Shown: positions 1 through 8,056, counted from the first letter of the stretch. The stretch is DNA of 39,438 nucleotides from Candidatus Magasanikbacteria bacterium GW2011_GWA2_37_8 (GCA_000992085.1 LBTN01000013.1:1-39438); one strand, 5' to 3'. The notes: generated by a model from the letters alone, not told the origin. Numbers and translations: made by a program.

Positions 1-2
1 TG

Positions 3-1694
3 GTTAAAGATTTAACCGAGCGTCATTTAGAAACCACTTCCGATTATGTACGTAAAGAGATCGAACAATATATGCGTGAAAAAGTTTGTTCGGCTTGTAA
101 TGGTAAGCGTTTAAAACCAGAATCATTATCAGTTAAAATTGGTCATCATAATATTGCCGATGTTGCCAACTTGAGTGGTGAAGAAAGTTTGGCTTTGCTT
201 AAACAAATAAAACAAGATAAAGCAAAAAACAAAATTGTAGAATCCATTACCAGAGAGTTAATGCCACGTTTAGCCAATTTGGCTGAAGTGGGTTTGGGCT
301 ATTTAAGTTTGGATCGCGCCATGAATACTTTATCTGGTGGTGAGGTAACCCGTGTGCGTTTGGCTACTCAATTATCTTCTGGTTTAACGGGTGTAGTTTA
401 TATTTTAGACGAACCATCAGTCGGTTTGCACCCTCGCGATAATCAAAAATTAATTAACACTTTAAAATATTTGCGTGATTTAGGAAACAGTGTAATTGTG
501 GTTGAGCACGATGCGGCTATGATGGAGGCAGCAGACTATTTGGTAGATGTTGGCCCAGGTGCTGGGGTGTATGGGGGCGAAATTGTAGCGGCTGGTACCT
601 TTACAGAAATAAAAAAGAATAAAAATTCCTTAACTGGTAGTTATTTGTCTGGTCAATCACAGGTGTTCGTTTCTGGCAAAAAAAATGAGTTAGAAACAAA
701 AAAAATCGGTAAATCAATATCAATTGTTGGTGCCAGTGCTTTTAACTTAAAAAATGTTAATGTAGAAATTCCGCTTAGTAAATTAGTTTGTGTAAGCGGT
801 GTTTCGGGTTCTGGTAAATCTACTTTAATTATAAATATTTTAGCGCGACATTTATTGCAACATTTTTATCGCGCCAAAGATGAACCAGGTGCACATAAAA
901 CCATTAAGGGAGTTGAAAATATTGATAAAGTTATTTCGATCGACCAACAACCAATTGGTCGTACCCCGCGTTCTAACCCGGCTACCTATACTGGTATCTT
1001 TACATTGATTCGTGATCTTTTTTCGGCATTACCCGAAGCCAAATTACGTGGTTATGATGCTGGCAAATTTAGTTTTAATGTTAAAGGCGGTGGTCGTTGT
1101 GAAGCTTGTGCAGGCGAGGGTTATATTCGTATCCCCATGCAATTTTTAGCCGATGTTTTTGTGGTATGTAACGAATGCAATGGTTCGCGGTATAATCAAG
1201 AAGCATTAGAGGTGCATTATCGCAACAAAAATATTGCTGATGTTTTACACATGACAGTCGAAGAAGCTTTTAAGTTTTTTGTAGATATTCCAGCACTAAG
1301 TGATAAATTAAATTTACTCCGCGAAGTTGGTTTGGGCTATTTAGAACTTGGCCAGCCAGCTACCACATTGTCTGGCGGTGAAGCTCAGCGTATTAAACTA
1401 GCTACCGAATTATCACGAGCCTCTACTGGCAAAACCCTGTATATTTTAGACGAACCAACTACAGGTTTACACTTTGAAGATGTAAAACATTTGCTCGGGG
1501 TATTACGCCGATTAGTAGAAAAGGGGAATACTGTTTTGATTATCGAACACAATATTGATATTATCAAAGCTTCCGACTGGGTAATCGAACTTGGCCCCGA
1601 AGGTGGCAAAGGCGGTGGCAAGTTAACTGCTGCTGGCACACCAGCCCAAATTGCTAAAATAAAAACCAGTTGGACTGGAAAATATTTGAAATAA
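3..1694 (+). CDS. UvrA-family ATPase paralogue, 5'-truncated by window edge
   Basis: ABC-type DNA-damage recognition ATPase of the UvrA family. The reading frame is open from base 3, before the first ATG at 72, and already encodes UvrA-like sequence (ERHLETTSDYVRKEIEQY), so the start lies upstream. Visible parts are a zinc-module cysteine pair (CSACNGKRL), an ABC signature LSGGEVTRVRLA, Walker B ILDEPSVGLHPRD, a second Walker [10 protein letters not shown], cysteine pairs CEAC and CNEC, and a second signature/Walker B ([18 protein letters not shown]). A full UvrA lies at 16051-18627, so this is a second copy. The divergent signature (VT for AQ) and MQFLADVFV segment suggest a UvrA2-like paralogue. 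That assignment is inference, because the UvrB-binding region is outside the window. It ends at a bidirectional terminator facing rplS. Confidence 0.85.
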   Translation, partial: VKDLTERHLETTSDYVRKEIEQYMREKVCSACNGKRLKPESLSVKIGHHNIADVANLSGEESLALLKQIKQDKAKNKIVESITRELMPRLANLAEVGLGYLSLDRAMNTLSGGEVTRVRLATQLSSGLTGVVYILDEPSVGLHPRDNQKLINTLKYLRDLGNSVIVVEHDAAMMEAADYLVDVGPGAGVYGGEIVAAGTFTEIKKNKNSLTGSYLSGQSQVFVSGKKNELETKKIGKSISIVGASAFNLKNVNVEIPLSKLVCVSGVSGSGKSTLIINILARHLLQHFYRAKDEPGAHKTIKGVENIDKVISIDQQPIGRTPRSNPATYTGIFTLIRDLFSALPEAKLRGYDAGKFSFNVKGGGRCEACAGEGYIRIPMQFLADVFVVCNECNGSRYNQEALEVHYRNKNIADVLHMTVEEAFKFFVDIPALSDKLNLLREVGLGYLELGQPATTLSGGEAQRIKLATELSRASTGKTLYILDEPTTGLHFEDVKHLLGVLRRLVEKGNTVLIIEHNIDIIKASDWVIELGPEGGKGGGKLTAAGTPAQIAKIKTSWTGKYLK

Positions 1695-1726
1695 TATTTT
1701 TTAAAGTAATTATTAGTATATTAAAA

Positions 1727-1757
1727 AACCCTGCACCGTTCTGGTGCAGGGTTGTTT
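1727..1757. terminator. Bidirectional terminator between uvrA-like gene and rplS
   Basis: An 11-bp perfect stem, AACCCTGCACC / GGTGCAGGGTT, closes a five-base loop. It has a T-rich tract on the plus side and an A-tract before it that becomes a U-tract on the minus strand. It lies between two convergent genes, so it can serve both. Confidence 0.85.
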
Positions 1758-1759
1758 TA

Positions 1760-2113
1760 TTATTTTTTAACTTCTTTCTTGGCTGCCTTTTTAACTTCTT
1801 TTAACTTGCGTTTAAACTTAGTGTTTTTAGTAAAGTTTAGTTTAGCGCGGCGAACACGGAATTCGCGAACCAGTTCTATTTTTGCAATTACTGGTGAATG
1901 GATTGGGTAGATTTTTTCTACACCCACACCTTCAGATACTTTGCGTACAGTAATGGTGGCGCCTGGTTCGTTGCCATGGCGAGCAGCGATAATCAAACCT
2001 TCAAAGATCTGAATACGCTCTTTTTCTTCACCTTTAGTGTTGGTTTCTTTGATTTTTTGATGAACCTTTACAGCCATACCTGGCTTGTAAACTATTTTAG
2101 TTTCTTCGGTCAT
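1760..2113 (-). CDS. rplS: 50S ribosomal protein L19
   Basis: Structural protein of the large ribosomal subunit near the 30S-50S interface. The 117-aa product has the L19 core with [11 protein letters not shown], the conserved [13 protein letters not shown] segment and a basic tail VRRAKLNF. The last 20 or so residues are a Lys/Ala-rich extension typical of CPR ribosomal proteins. The ATG start follows an AT-rich leader without a Shine-Dalgarno sequence. A consensus promoter lies about 30 bases upstream, so it appears to be transcribed alone, ending at the shared terminator near 1740. Confidence 0.95.
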   Translation of the reverse strand: MTEETKIVYKPGMAVKVHQKIKETNTKGEEKERIQIFEGLIIAARHGNEPGATITVRKVSEGVGVEKIYPIHSPVIAKIELVREFRVRRAKLNFTKNTKFKRKLKEVKKAAKKEVKK

Positions 2114-2142
2114 ATATGAAGTGATTAATTTAAAGTGGGTTA

Positions 2143-2171
2143 ATTTTACCCTAAAACCTGATTTTTGTCAA
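2143..2171 (-). promoter_or_regulatory. Promoter of rplS
   Basis: On the minus strand, TTGACA (2166-2171), a 17-base spacer and TAAAAT (2143-2148) match the sigma-70 consensus. The start of rplS is about 30 bases downstream. Confidence 0.75.
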
Positions 2172-2176
2172 TGGCT

Positions 2177-2761
2177 TCATTTAAGAGAGGGGTTAGTAAG
2201 GTGTTTTTTAATGATTTCCGCTATTTTTAGGATAGTTTCGTCTATTTCACCTTCACGATTGACTATTCTGTAATCATAGGTTTTGGATTTTGCTATTTCT
2301 TCTAAACCCAGATTTACTCGCTCTTCAATCATTTCGGGGGTCATACCACCCCGGCGGACGGCGCGTTCTCGTAACTGTTCGGTATTTTCGGGTAAGAGGA
2401 AAATGGATAAATGGGGGATACCAAGTTCGTCGAAATGCTTTTTTCCATTAACATCAATATTGGTAAAAACAATTTCGTAATTATTTTGAAGTTCGGTTAA
2501 AAGTTTTTTAGGTGTGCCGTAATAGTTGCCTGCACACTTATTGTATTCAACAAAATAGTCGGTGTTTAATTTTTTTTCAAAATCTTCAGCCGAGATAAAA
2601 AATTGGTCGATACCTTCTTTTTCTCGCGGTCTTTTGGCTCGCGAAGTGATCGTAATAAGTTTAACTGATTTTTTAAATATTTTAAGCAAACCACGAATAA
2701 CCGAGTCTTTGCCACCACCACCAGGAGAAGAAATTATTACAATAAGACCAGAATGTTGCAT
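2177..2761 (-). CDS. gmk: Guanylate kinase
   Basis: Cytoplasmic nucleotide kinase that phosphorylates GMP to GDP with ATP. The 194-aa protein opens with a P-loop (SSPGGGGKDS, residues about 10-19), then the GMP-binding region TSRAKRPREKEG and the lid/adenine part ERAVRRGGM, matching the usual family length. It is followed closely by other minus-strand genes: the RluA-type gene ends one base before its start, so the two are co-transcribed from the promoter upstream of tRNA-Ile. No ribosome-binding site is visible. Confidence 0.92.
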   Translation of the reverse strand: MQHSGLIVIISSPGGGGKDSVIRGLLKIFKKSVKLITITSRAKRPREKEGIDQFFISAEDFEKKLNTDYFVEYNKCAGNYYGTPKKLLTELQNNYEIVFTNIDVNGKKHFDELGIPHLSIFLLPENTEQLRERAVRRGGMTPEMIEERVNLGLEEIAKSKTYDYRIVNREGEIDETILKIAEIIKKHLTNPSLK

Positions 2762-2762
2762 A

Positions 2763-3752
2763 CTATTTTAGTAATTTTAAAAATTCGCTTAATTCTTTTG
2801 GTAAAGGTGATTCGAATTTTTGGGTTTTGCCATCCAGGTCTACAAAAGCTAATTTGGTACAGTGTAAAAATAGTCGTCCGCAAACCTCGTCCCATTTACT
2901 TTTTCGTTTCTTTTGAAAATACAACGGGTCGCCAACAACCGGATGGTTGTAGGCCAGCATGTGGGCCCGAATTTGATGCATACGACCAGTGTGAATGTTG
3001 ATATTTAATAAAGTAAAATTTACAAAATGTTTGGCGATATTAAATTCGGTTAAAGCCTCTTTGCCTTTTTCGGTATTTACACCATATTTGGTTAGCGGTA
3101 CAGCCACTACACGATCTTGGTTTTGGCCACGAGCTAATCGAAAGTTAATAGTAGACCATTCTCTAGCCACTTTGCCGTGTACTAATACTGAATATTCTTT
3201 GTCGATTGTATGATTTTTAAATTGATTTTTTAGATGGTTGAACATTTTTTGTGTTCGAGCTACCACCAACAACCCCGAAGCGTCTTTATCTAACCGGTGC
3301 ACAATACCTGGACGAATTGGGTCGTCACCAATTTTTTTAATTTCTGGATATTTTTTAGCTAAGTTGGTTGCCACCGATTCTTTTTCTTCGGCTTGGGTAG
3401 GGTGGGTTAAAAGTCCAGTGGGTTTTTCGATTACAATATAATCTGACGTGGTTTTTATTATTTTTAGTGGAGCAGTTTTTTCTTTTTTGATTTTTGTTTT
3501 TTTAATTTCGTTTACCCCACCTTGTTCCTTTCCAGTTGTTATTCGTTTAATTTTTTCAATTTCAATTTTATCTGTGGCTTTTATTCTGTCTCCCGCTTTT
3601 TTTGGTGGCAATCCGTTAACAGTAATTTGTCCAGCGCTAATCATTTTTTGTGCCTGAGAACGACTAATTTTTAATTTTTCCAATAAAAAAACATCAAGCC
3701 GTTGGCTGGGAGTTTTTTCTGTAGTTTTGATTTTTATGGTTTTTGCATTCAT
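2763..3752 (-). CDS. RluA/RluD-family 23S rRNA pseudouridine synthase
   Basis: Converts specific uridines in rRNA to pseudouridine. Residues about 15-65 form an S4 RNA-binding domain (SQRLDVFLLEKL, KMISAGQITVNG). The catalytic domain follows, with the HRLDKDASGLLVVA motif whose Asp is the nucleophile, and a late RxHQIRAH segment. I start it at the ATG at 3752, because the longer frame would run through the tRNA gene; this leaves two bases between tRNA 3' end and start codon. Between S4 and catalytic domains is a low-complexity linker (TGKEQGG) that is a copy of the GGAACAAGG repeat family. RluD is the likely subgroup, but the target uridine cannot be told from sequence. Confidence 0.88.
   Translation of the reverse strand: MNAKTIKIKTTEKTPSQRLDVFLLEKLKISRSQAQKMISAGQITVNGLPPKKAGDRIKATDKIEIEKIKRITTGKEQGGVNEIKKTKIKKEKTAPLKIIKTTSDYIVIEKPTGLLTHPTQAEEKESVATNLAKKYPEIKKIGDDPIRPGIVHRLDKDASGLLVVARTQKMFNHLKNQFKNHTIDKEYSVLVHGKVAREWSTINFRLARGQNQDRVVAVPLTKYGVNTEKGKEALTEFNIAKHFVNFTLLNINIHTGRMHQIRAHMLAYNHPVVGDPLYFQKKRKSKWDEVCGRLFLHCTKLAFVDLDGKTQKFESPLPKELSEFLKLLK
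3515..3533 (-). repeat. GGAACAAGG-type repeat inserted in rluD-like gene
   Basis: On the minus strand GGAAAGGAACAAGGTGGGG encodes GKEQGG in the linker between S4 and catalytic domains. It resembles the longer copies in queA, uvrB and leuS. Confidence 0.5.
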
Positions 3753-3754
3753 AG

Positions 3755-3827
3755 TGCGCCTGGATGGAATCGGACCATCGACTTCCACCTTATAAGGGTG
3801 GCACTCTAACCGCTGAGTTACAGGCGC
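3755..3827 (-). tRNA. tRNA-Ile (anticodon UAU)
   Basis: Full cloverleaf read on the minus strand. The acceptor stem is GCGCCTG/CAGGCGC with discriminator A and no encoded CCA. The D stem is ACTC/GAGT and the anticodon stem CCACC/GGTGG around loop CTTATAA, so the anticodon is UAU (3792-3794), reading AUA. The T stem is GATGG/CCATC. Ile identity features C4-G69, U12-A23 and A37-A38 are present. The T loop reads TCCGATT, so position 55 is C rather than the near-universal U. Most bacteria read AUA with a CAU anticodon modified to lysidine, so a plain UAU gene is unusual. Confidence 0.9.
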
Positions 3828-3840
3828 AAAATATGCATTG

Positions 3841-3868
3841 ATTATATCAGTTATTAGGAATTTTTCAA
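3841..3868 (-). promoter_or_regulatory. Promoter of tRNA-Ile / rluD-like / gmk unit
   Basis: Minus-strand TTGAAA (3863-3868), 16-base spacer and a perfect TATAAT (3841-3846). The predicted start falls a few bases before the tRNA 5' end. No terminator follows the tRNA, so the mRNA genes are probably read from here. Confidence 0.72.
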
Positions 3869-3901
3869 GCCCAATAGCTGTTACCCCTTGTTTTCTTTCC
3901 C

Positions 3902-3930
3902 TTGTCAGGCCGAGTTATAAATGATATTAT
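3902..3930 (+). promoter_or_regulatory. Promoter of PAP2 / nucleotidyltransferase / mltG / queA operon
   Basis: TTGTCA (3902-3907), a 17-base spacer and TATTAT (3925-3930), 24 bases before the ATG of the PAP2 gene. Confidence 0.7.
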
Positions 3931-3954
3931 AAAAGCACTGATTTAATTATATTT

Positions 3955-4506
3955 ATGAGTAAAAATGTAGATTTGTTTCTTGAAATCAATAGTTTAGTAG
4001 GCAAAAACCGCTGGTTTGATGCTTTTGGGCGTGCTGGCGCAGAATGGGTAATAATTGCTATGGGCGGTTGGTTTTTGGCTAGTATCTATATTAGTAAATT
4101 AGAGGTTTTATTCCCGATCATTTTTTCTTTATTGCTATGGTTAATTGGTATTGGAATAAGTTTTATAATTGGTTTTTTAGTTAAAGAATTCCGGCCTCAT
4201 ATATACCACCCAGAAAGCCGTGTATTGTTTACCCCGCTTAGCAACTGGAAATCTTTTCCTTCGGATCATTCTTTTAGTGCTTGGTTAGTATTTTTTTTAG
4301 CATTAATTTTTGGTTTACCAGGTGCTTGGGCTTTGTTACTACTAGCTTTGTGGGTTAGTTGGGGGCGGGTTTATGCTGGTTTACATTATCCGTTAGATAT
4401 TGTGGGTGGTGTAGTTTTAGCTGGTTTATTAGCAATATTAGGGTATTATATTTTATTTCACATCAGTGGAATCCCGTACTTCATGTCGGGACAAATAATA
4501 ATTTAA
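3955..4506 (+). CDS. PAP2-family membrane phosphatase, BcrC-like
   Basis: Integral membrane lipid phosphatase; the closest role is undecaprenyl-diphosphatase (BcrC type), recycling the wall-synthesis lipid carrier. The 183-aa protein has about five hydrophobic segments and the three PAP2 motifs: KEFRPH near residue 80, FPSDHS near 101 (PSDH is the BcrC-type form) and GRVYAGLHYPLD near 140, which supplies the catalytic His and Asp. It heads an operon with a sugar nucleotidyltransferase and MltG, which supports an envelope role. The last 15 residues are coded by DNA with a small inverted repeat (TCCCG/CGGGA) and may be an added tail. Exact substrate is inference. Confidence 0.82.
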   Translation: MSKNVDLFLEINSLVGKNRWFDAFGRAGAEWVIIAMGGWFLASIYISKLEVLFPIIFSLLLWLIGIGISFIIGFLVKEFRPHIYHPESRVLFTPLSNWKSFPSDHSFSAWLVFFLALIFGLPGAWALLLLALWVSWGRVYAGLHYPLDIVGGVVLAGLLAILGYYILFHISGIPYFMSGQIII

Positions 4507-4526
4507 AAATAAGTTTTTTAGTTTAC

Positions 4527-5237
4527 ATGAAAGCGATCATTCTTGCCGGTGGATTGGGTACGCGATTACGGCCACTTACCGAAAATACTCCAAAACCACT
4601 TTTGCCAATTAAAGGCAAACCAATTATCGAACATGCATTATTAAATTTTAAAAAACATGGGATTACCGATGTTATTTTGTCTATCGGTTATAGGGCCGAT
4701 TTAATTAAAGAGTATTTTGGCGATGGTAATAAATGGGGGATGCAGATTAGTTATTGTGTAGAAAATGAGCCACTTGGTACTGGTGGTGCTATTCGTGAAG
4801 CTTCGCGTGGTATTAACGAAACCTTTTTGGTAATTAATGGAGATAATTTAGCAGATTTTGATTGGACAGAAATTATTAATACCCACACCACCACTGGCGC
4901 CAAAATCACCTTAGCACTTTTTCCAGTAGAAGATGTAACCCAATATGGTATTGCCGAATTAGAAGATGGCAGGGTTAAACGATTTGTCGAAAAACCCACC
5001 AAAGAATCAGCGCCGTCTAACTTAAATAACGCGGGCGGTTATGTAATGGAGCCAGAAATTTTAGAAATTTTGCCAGAAGGTTTTTGTATGATTGAGCGTG
5101 ATTGTTTTGAAAAACTTTCACCCACTGGTGTAATTTTTTCCCATTGTCACAGTGGCCAATGGTTTCCCACCGATACCCTAGAAAAATATTATCACGCCGA
5201 AAAAAATTTTGATATTTTAGAAAAAGAAGATGAATAA
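4527..5237 (+). CDS. NDP-sugar nucleotidyltransferase
   Basis: Couples a sugar 1-phosphate to a nucleotide, providing activated sugar for glycan synthesis. I use the ATG at 4527, which puts the nucleotide-binding motif MKAIILAGGLGTRLRPLT at the N-terminus; the longer frame overlaps the PAP2 gene in another frame. Other landmarks are the PKPLLPI lysine motif, ENEPLGTGGAI, the metal-binding NGDN and VEKP. At 236 aa it is a stand-alone catalytic domain of the HddC/RmlA-like group, without a C-terminal left-handed helix. Base and sugar specificity are not determinable. Its end overlaps mltG by 8 bases, so translation is probably coupled. Confidence 0.88.
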   Translation: MKAIILAGGLGTRLRPLTENTPKPLLPIKGKPIIEHALLNFKKHGITDVILSIGYRADLIKEYFGDGNKWGMQISYCVENEPLGTGGAIREASRGINETFLVINGDNLADFDWTEIINTHTTTGAKITLALFPVEDVTQYGIAELEDGRVKRFVEKPTKESAPSNLNNAGGYVMEPEILEILPEGFCMIERDCFEKLSPTGVIFSHCHSGQWFPTDTLEKYYHAEKNFDILEKEDE

Positions 5238-6069
5238 TAAAAAAATAAATTTAATTTTGATTGGTTTTATTATAGCAACACTAGCTGGTGGTTTTTGGTA
5301 TTATCGACGTACCCATCCGAAATATGTTCCACTGCCACCACGGCCAGAAGTTACTTTAACCATTATACCAGGTTGGAATTTACGACAAGTGGCAGAATAT
5401 TTGGTAAACAAAGGTTTTGCTTCTTCTACCAGTCAAGTTTATCGCTATACTGGTGAACCAGCTAAAGTTTATTCTAAACCATGGAATACAGAAATACCGT
5501 CATTAGCCAATGATTTTGCCAATCGGCCGCCCTTACAAAGTTTTGAAGGGTATTTGGCCCCAGATACTTATCAAGTATACAAAGATGCTGCTTTGCGTGA
5601 AATAATTGTCAAGTTATTATTGCAAAGAAATGACGAAGTTGATTATCAAGAAATTCGAAGAATAGAAAAAGAATCTGGCCATTCTTGGCACGAGATTTTA
5701 ACCATGGCTTCTTTGGTAGAAAAAGAGGCGCGTACACCAGAAGATATGGCGTTAGTAGCAGATATTTTTTGGCGACGGAATAAAATTAAATGGGCGCTCC
5801 AATCATGTGCCACAGTAAATTATATTACTGGCAAAAATGATCCGGCAGTTTCCGGAAAAGATAAGGCAATAGATTCTTTATACAATACCTATAAATATCC
5901 GGGTTTACCACCTGGGCCTATAAGTAATCCTGGGTTGGTGGCTATCACAGCTGTGCTTTATCCAACCCAAAATAATTACTGGTATTTTATGAGTGACACC
6001 GATGGTAAAATGCATTATGCTAAAACACTAGAAGAACACGGTCTAAACCGAGCGCGGTTTTTAAATTAA
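5230..6069 (+). CDS. mltG: Endolytic murein transglycosylase MltG
   Basis: Membrane-anchored lytic transglycosylase that cuts nascent glycan strands and so limits peptidoglycan strand length. The 279-aa protein has a short basic N-terminus and one membrane segment (residues about 7-24). A LysM-like subdomain follows (IIPGWNLRQVAEYL), then the YceG catalytic domain with FEGYLAPDTY, ASLVEKEA (catalytic Glu), and YNTYKYPGLPPGPISNPG. It is somewhat shorter than the usual 330-350 aa, but no motif is missing. Start codon overlaps the end of the nucleotidyltransferase gene. Confidence 0.93.
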   Translation: MNNKKINLILIGFIIATLAGGFWYYRRTHPKYVPLPPRPEVTLTIIPGWNLRQVAEYLVNKGFASSTSQVYRYTGEPAKVYSKPWNTEIPSLANDFANRPPLQSFEGYLAPDTYQVYKDAALREIIVKLLLQRNDEVDYQEIRRIEKESGHSWHEILTMASLVEKEARTPEDMALVADIFWRRNKIKWALQSCATVNYITGKNDPAVSGKDKAIDSLYNTYKYPGLPPGPISNPGLVAITAVLYPTQNNYWYFMSDTDGKMHYAKTLEEHGLNRARFLN

Positions 6070-6120
6070 TAAGTATAAATTCATAGCTACTAAAACCTGT
6101 TGGCTGTGAACTATTGAATT

Positions 6121-7218
6121 ATGTTAACTTCGGATTTTAATTACAATCTTCCCAAAGAATTAATTGCTCAAACTCCAGCAGAAAAGCGTGATGAATCGCG
6201 ACTTTTGGTGATTAATCGGGAGACGAAAGAAATTAATCACCGGCAGTTTTTTAATATTATCGAATATTTACGTCCGGGTGATTTGTTGGTTTGGAACAAT
6301 TCTAAAGTGTTTAAAGCACGTTTAAAAGGCGTACTTGTTTTAGATGAAGAAGTATTTGACTTAAAGGGAAAAGATTTAACGGATCGAATTTTAAATGAGC
6401 CAAGTGTTGAAATTTTTTTGGTTAGGCCAATGGAAAATTTTGGAGTATGGAAAGTATTGGCCAAGCCGGGTAAAAAATTACGTTTGGGTATGAAAGTAGT
6501 TTTTGCCGAAGATTTTTTTGCGGAAGTAATTACCAAAGAAGAAGACGGTACGGTATTGGTGCAATTTCAAGATGATGATATTACAGTGCGAACAAAAGCG
6601 AATAAGTATGGTGAAGTGCCAACACCGCCGTATATTAAGGAACAAGGAGCAAGGAATAAGGAACAACTTGTTGAACGGTATCAAACTGTGTATGCAAAAG
6701 AAGAAGGGTCGGTGGCGGCGCCGACAGCGGGGTTTCATTTTACCGAAGAGTTGATAGAAAAATTAAAAAATAAGGGAATAGAATTTGCCGAGGTTACTTT
6801 GCATGTTGGTCTTGGTACATTTTTGCCAGTTAAAGTAGAAAAAGTAGAAGAGCACAAAATGCACGCCGAATGGGTAGAATTAACCGATAAAAATGCGCAA
6901 TTAATAAACGCAGCCAAAGCTGAAGGTAGGCGAGTGGTGGTGGTTGGTACAACGGCAGTGCGAACTTTGGAAGGGATATTTGCCAAACGGGAAAGTTTAG
7001 AAGCGTTTAGTGGTGATATTAATATTTTTATTACCCCTGGTTTTAAATTTAAAGTAGTAGATGCATTAATTACCAACTTTCATTTACCCGAATCTACTTT
7101 AATAATGTTGGTGTCTGCTTTTGTGGGTGACAGAGAATTTACTCTAGATTGTTACAAAAAAGCAGTCGAAGCAAATTATCGTTTTTATAGTTTTGGCGAT
7201 GCAATGTTTGTTTTTTAG
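6121..7218 (+). CDS. queA: S-adenosylmethionine:tRNA ribosyltransferase-isomerase
   Basis: Transfers and isomerises the ribosyl part of SAM onto preQ1-modified tRNA to make epoxyqueuosine. Landmarks are an N-terminal DFNYNLPKELIAQTPAEKRD, LVWNNSKVF, the strongly conserved VYAKEEGSVAAPTAGFHFT, VTLHVGLGTFLPV and a C-terminal NFHLPESTLIMLVSAF. Length 365 aa is slightly above the family norm. The extra residues include EQGARNKEQL just before the RYQTVYAKEEGS motif, coded by an AAGGAACAAGGAGC-type repeat. Intergenic distance to mltG is 51 bases with no clear terminator, so it probably ends the operon. Confidence 0.95.
   Translation: MLTSDFNYNLPKELIAQTPAEKRDESRLLVINRETKEINHRQFFNIIEYLRPGDLLVWNNSKVFKARLKGVLVLDEEVFDLKGKDLTDRILNEPSVEIFLVRPMENFGVWKVLAKPGKKLRLGMKVVFAEDFFAEVITKEEDGTVLVQFQDDDITVRTKANKYGEVPTPPYIKEQGARNKEQLVERYQTVYAKEEGSVAAPTAGFHFTEELIEKLKNKGIEFAEVTLHVGLGTFLPVKVEKVEEHKMHAEWVELTDKNAQLINAAKAEGRRVVVVGTTAVRTLEGIFAKRESLEAFSGDINIFITPGFKFKVVDALITNFHLPESTLIMLVSAFVGDREFTLDCYKKAVEANYRFYSFGDAMFVF
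6637..6666 (+). repeat. GGAACAAGGAGCAAGG repeat array inside queA
   Basis: About 30 bases built from GGAACAA, GGAGCAA and GGAATAA units, in frame, encoding KEQGARNKEQ. Normal QueA proteins lack these residues between PPYI and RYQTVYAKEEGS. Confidence 0.75.
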
Positions 7219-7219
7219 A

Positions 7220-7248
7220 TTGACAAAACGCTAAAAATGTGCTATAAT
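7220..7248 (+). promoter_or_regulatory. Strong consensus promoter of orphan gene at 7291
   Basis: Perfect TTGACA (7220-7225), 17-base spacer and perfect TATAAT (7243-7248), starting right after the queA stop. The leader carries a small inverted repeat GGCT-TAATTT-AGCC (about 7261-7274). Confidence 0.88.
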
Positions 7249-7290
7249 GTATAGGTAAATGGCTTAATTTAGCCAAATAATTACAACAAT

Positions 7291-7581
7291 ATGGGAGAAC
7301 ATGCGCAAATTTTAAGTTCACATCGCGATGATGAAAGGTTTAGAATAATAAATGCTCCAAGCAAACCAAAAAAAGAAGGTGTGGTAGAAGCATTATCTTC
7401 CTCAGTTATTAGAAGAAGAGCAAGTGGCCAAGTTGTTGAAAGTACAACACCAGTAGCAAAAGTAGCAAAAGAAGATTATGCGCGAGAGATAAGAGCTAGA
7501 TTAAATGCTCCACTTACACAAGGCGCACAAGTAAGTAGAGAAGAACAAATGAATAGATTAAAAGCCTTGTTTAAAGAATAA
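7291..7581 (+). CDS. Small hydrophilic protein of unknown function
   Basis: A 96-aa protein I do not recognise. It is soluble, has no membrane segment or cysteine, and is rich in charged residues. There is a basic patch (VIRRRASG) near residue 40 and a probable C-terminal helix with REIRARLNAPL and EEQMNRLKALFKE. A perfect consensus promoter before it and a 12-bp terminator after it make it a self-contained transcription unit, so real expression is likely. No Shine-Dalgarno sequence precedes the ATG. Codon use matches its neighbours. It might be a small nucleic-acid-binding or regulatory protein, but nothing in the sequence proves that. Confidence 0.7.
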   Translation: MGEHAQILSSHRDDERFRIINAPSKPKKEGVVEALSSSVIRRRASGQVVESTTPVAKVAKEDYAREIRARLNAPLTQGAQVSREEQMNRLKALFKE

Positions 7582-7591
7582 TTTTAAAAAC

Positions 7592-7620
7592 AAAAAACCA
7601 ACGTTAGTCGTTGGTTTTTT
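7592..7620. terminator. Bidirectional terminator between orphan gene and rplK
   Basis: A 12-bp perfect stem AAAAAACCAACG / CGTTGGTTTTTT with a five-base loop; A- and T-tracts let it work on both strands between convergent genes. Confidence 0.9.
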
Positions 7621-7630
7621 AATTTATTTC

Positions 7631-8056
7631 TTATCCTTCAATCGTTACACCCATTTGTTTAGCTGTGCCTTCTACCATATTCATAGCACCAATTAGATCT
7701 TTGGCATTAAGGTCGGGCATTTTTTGTTCGGCGATGGCCTTTACTTGAGCTTTGGTAATTTTACCAACTTTTTCTTGTAAAGGTTTGGCTGAACCTTTTT
7801 TAATACCAGCGGCTTTTTTAATCAATTCGGCTACTGGTGCAATTTTCATGATAAAGTCGAAACTGCGATCGGCGTAGACATTGATAATTACTGGTACTAC
7901 TTCGCCTTTTTTATCTTGGGTTTTGTCGTTAAATTCTTTACAAAAACCTTGGATATTTAGACCATGTTGACCAAGAGCTGGACCAACTGGTGGGGCTGGA
8001 TTGGCGGCACCGCCGACAATTTGTAATTTGATTTGGGTAATTAATTTTTTTGCCAT
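7631..8056 (-). CDS. rplK: 50S ribosomal protein L11
   Basis: Large-subunit protein of the GTPase-associated centre that binds 23S rRNA helices 43/44. The 141-aa product is the normal length. It has the N-terminal [21 protein letters not shown] loop region, FCKEFNDKT, and the RNA-binding C-terminal domain ending MGVTIEG. Order secE-nusG-rplK is the common bacterial arrangement. rplA/rplJ/rplL do not follow; the next gene is convergent. Transcription probably comes from the secE promoter. Confidence 0.96.
   Translation of the reverse strand: MAKKLITQIKLQIVGGAANPAPPVGPALGQHGLNIQGFCKEFNDKTQDKKGEVVPVIINVYADRSFDFIMKIAPVAELIKKAAGIKKGSAKPLQEKVGKITKAQVKAIAEQKMPDLNAKDLIGAMNMVEGTAKQMGVTIEG

Noticed and set aside
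2177-2761. Unusual GKDS P-loop in guanylate kinase
   Set aside because: It aligns with the common GKGT/GKST form with Ser two residues after Lys, so the site is normal.
3753-3788. Longer N-terminus for the rluD-like protein
   Set aside because: It would be translated through the tRNA-Ile gene; the ATG at 3752 fits the domain start.
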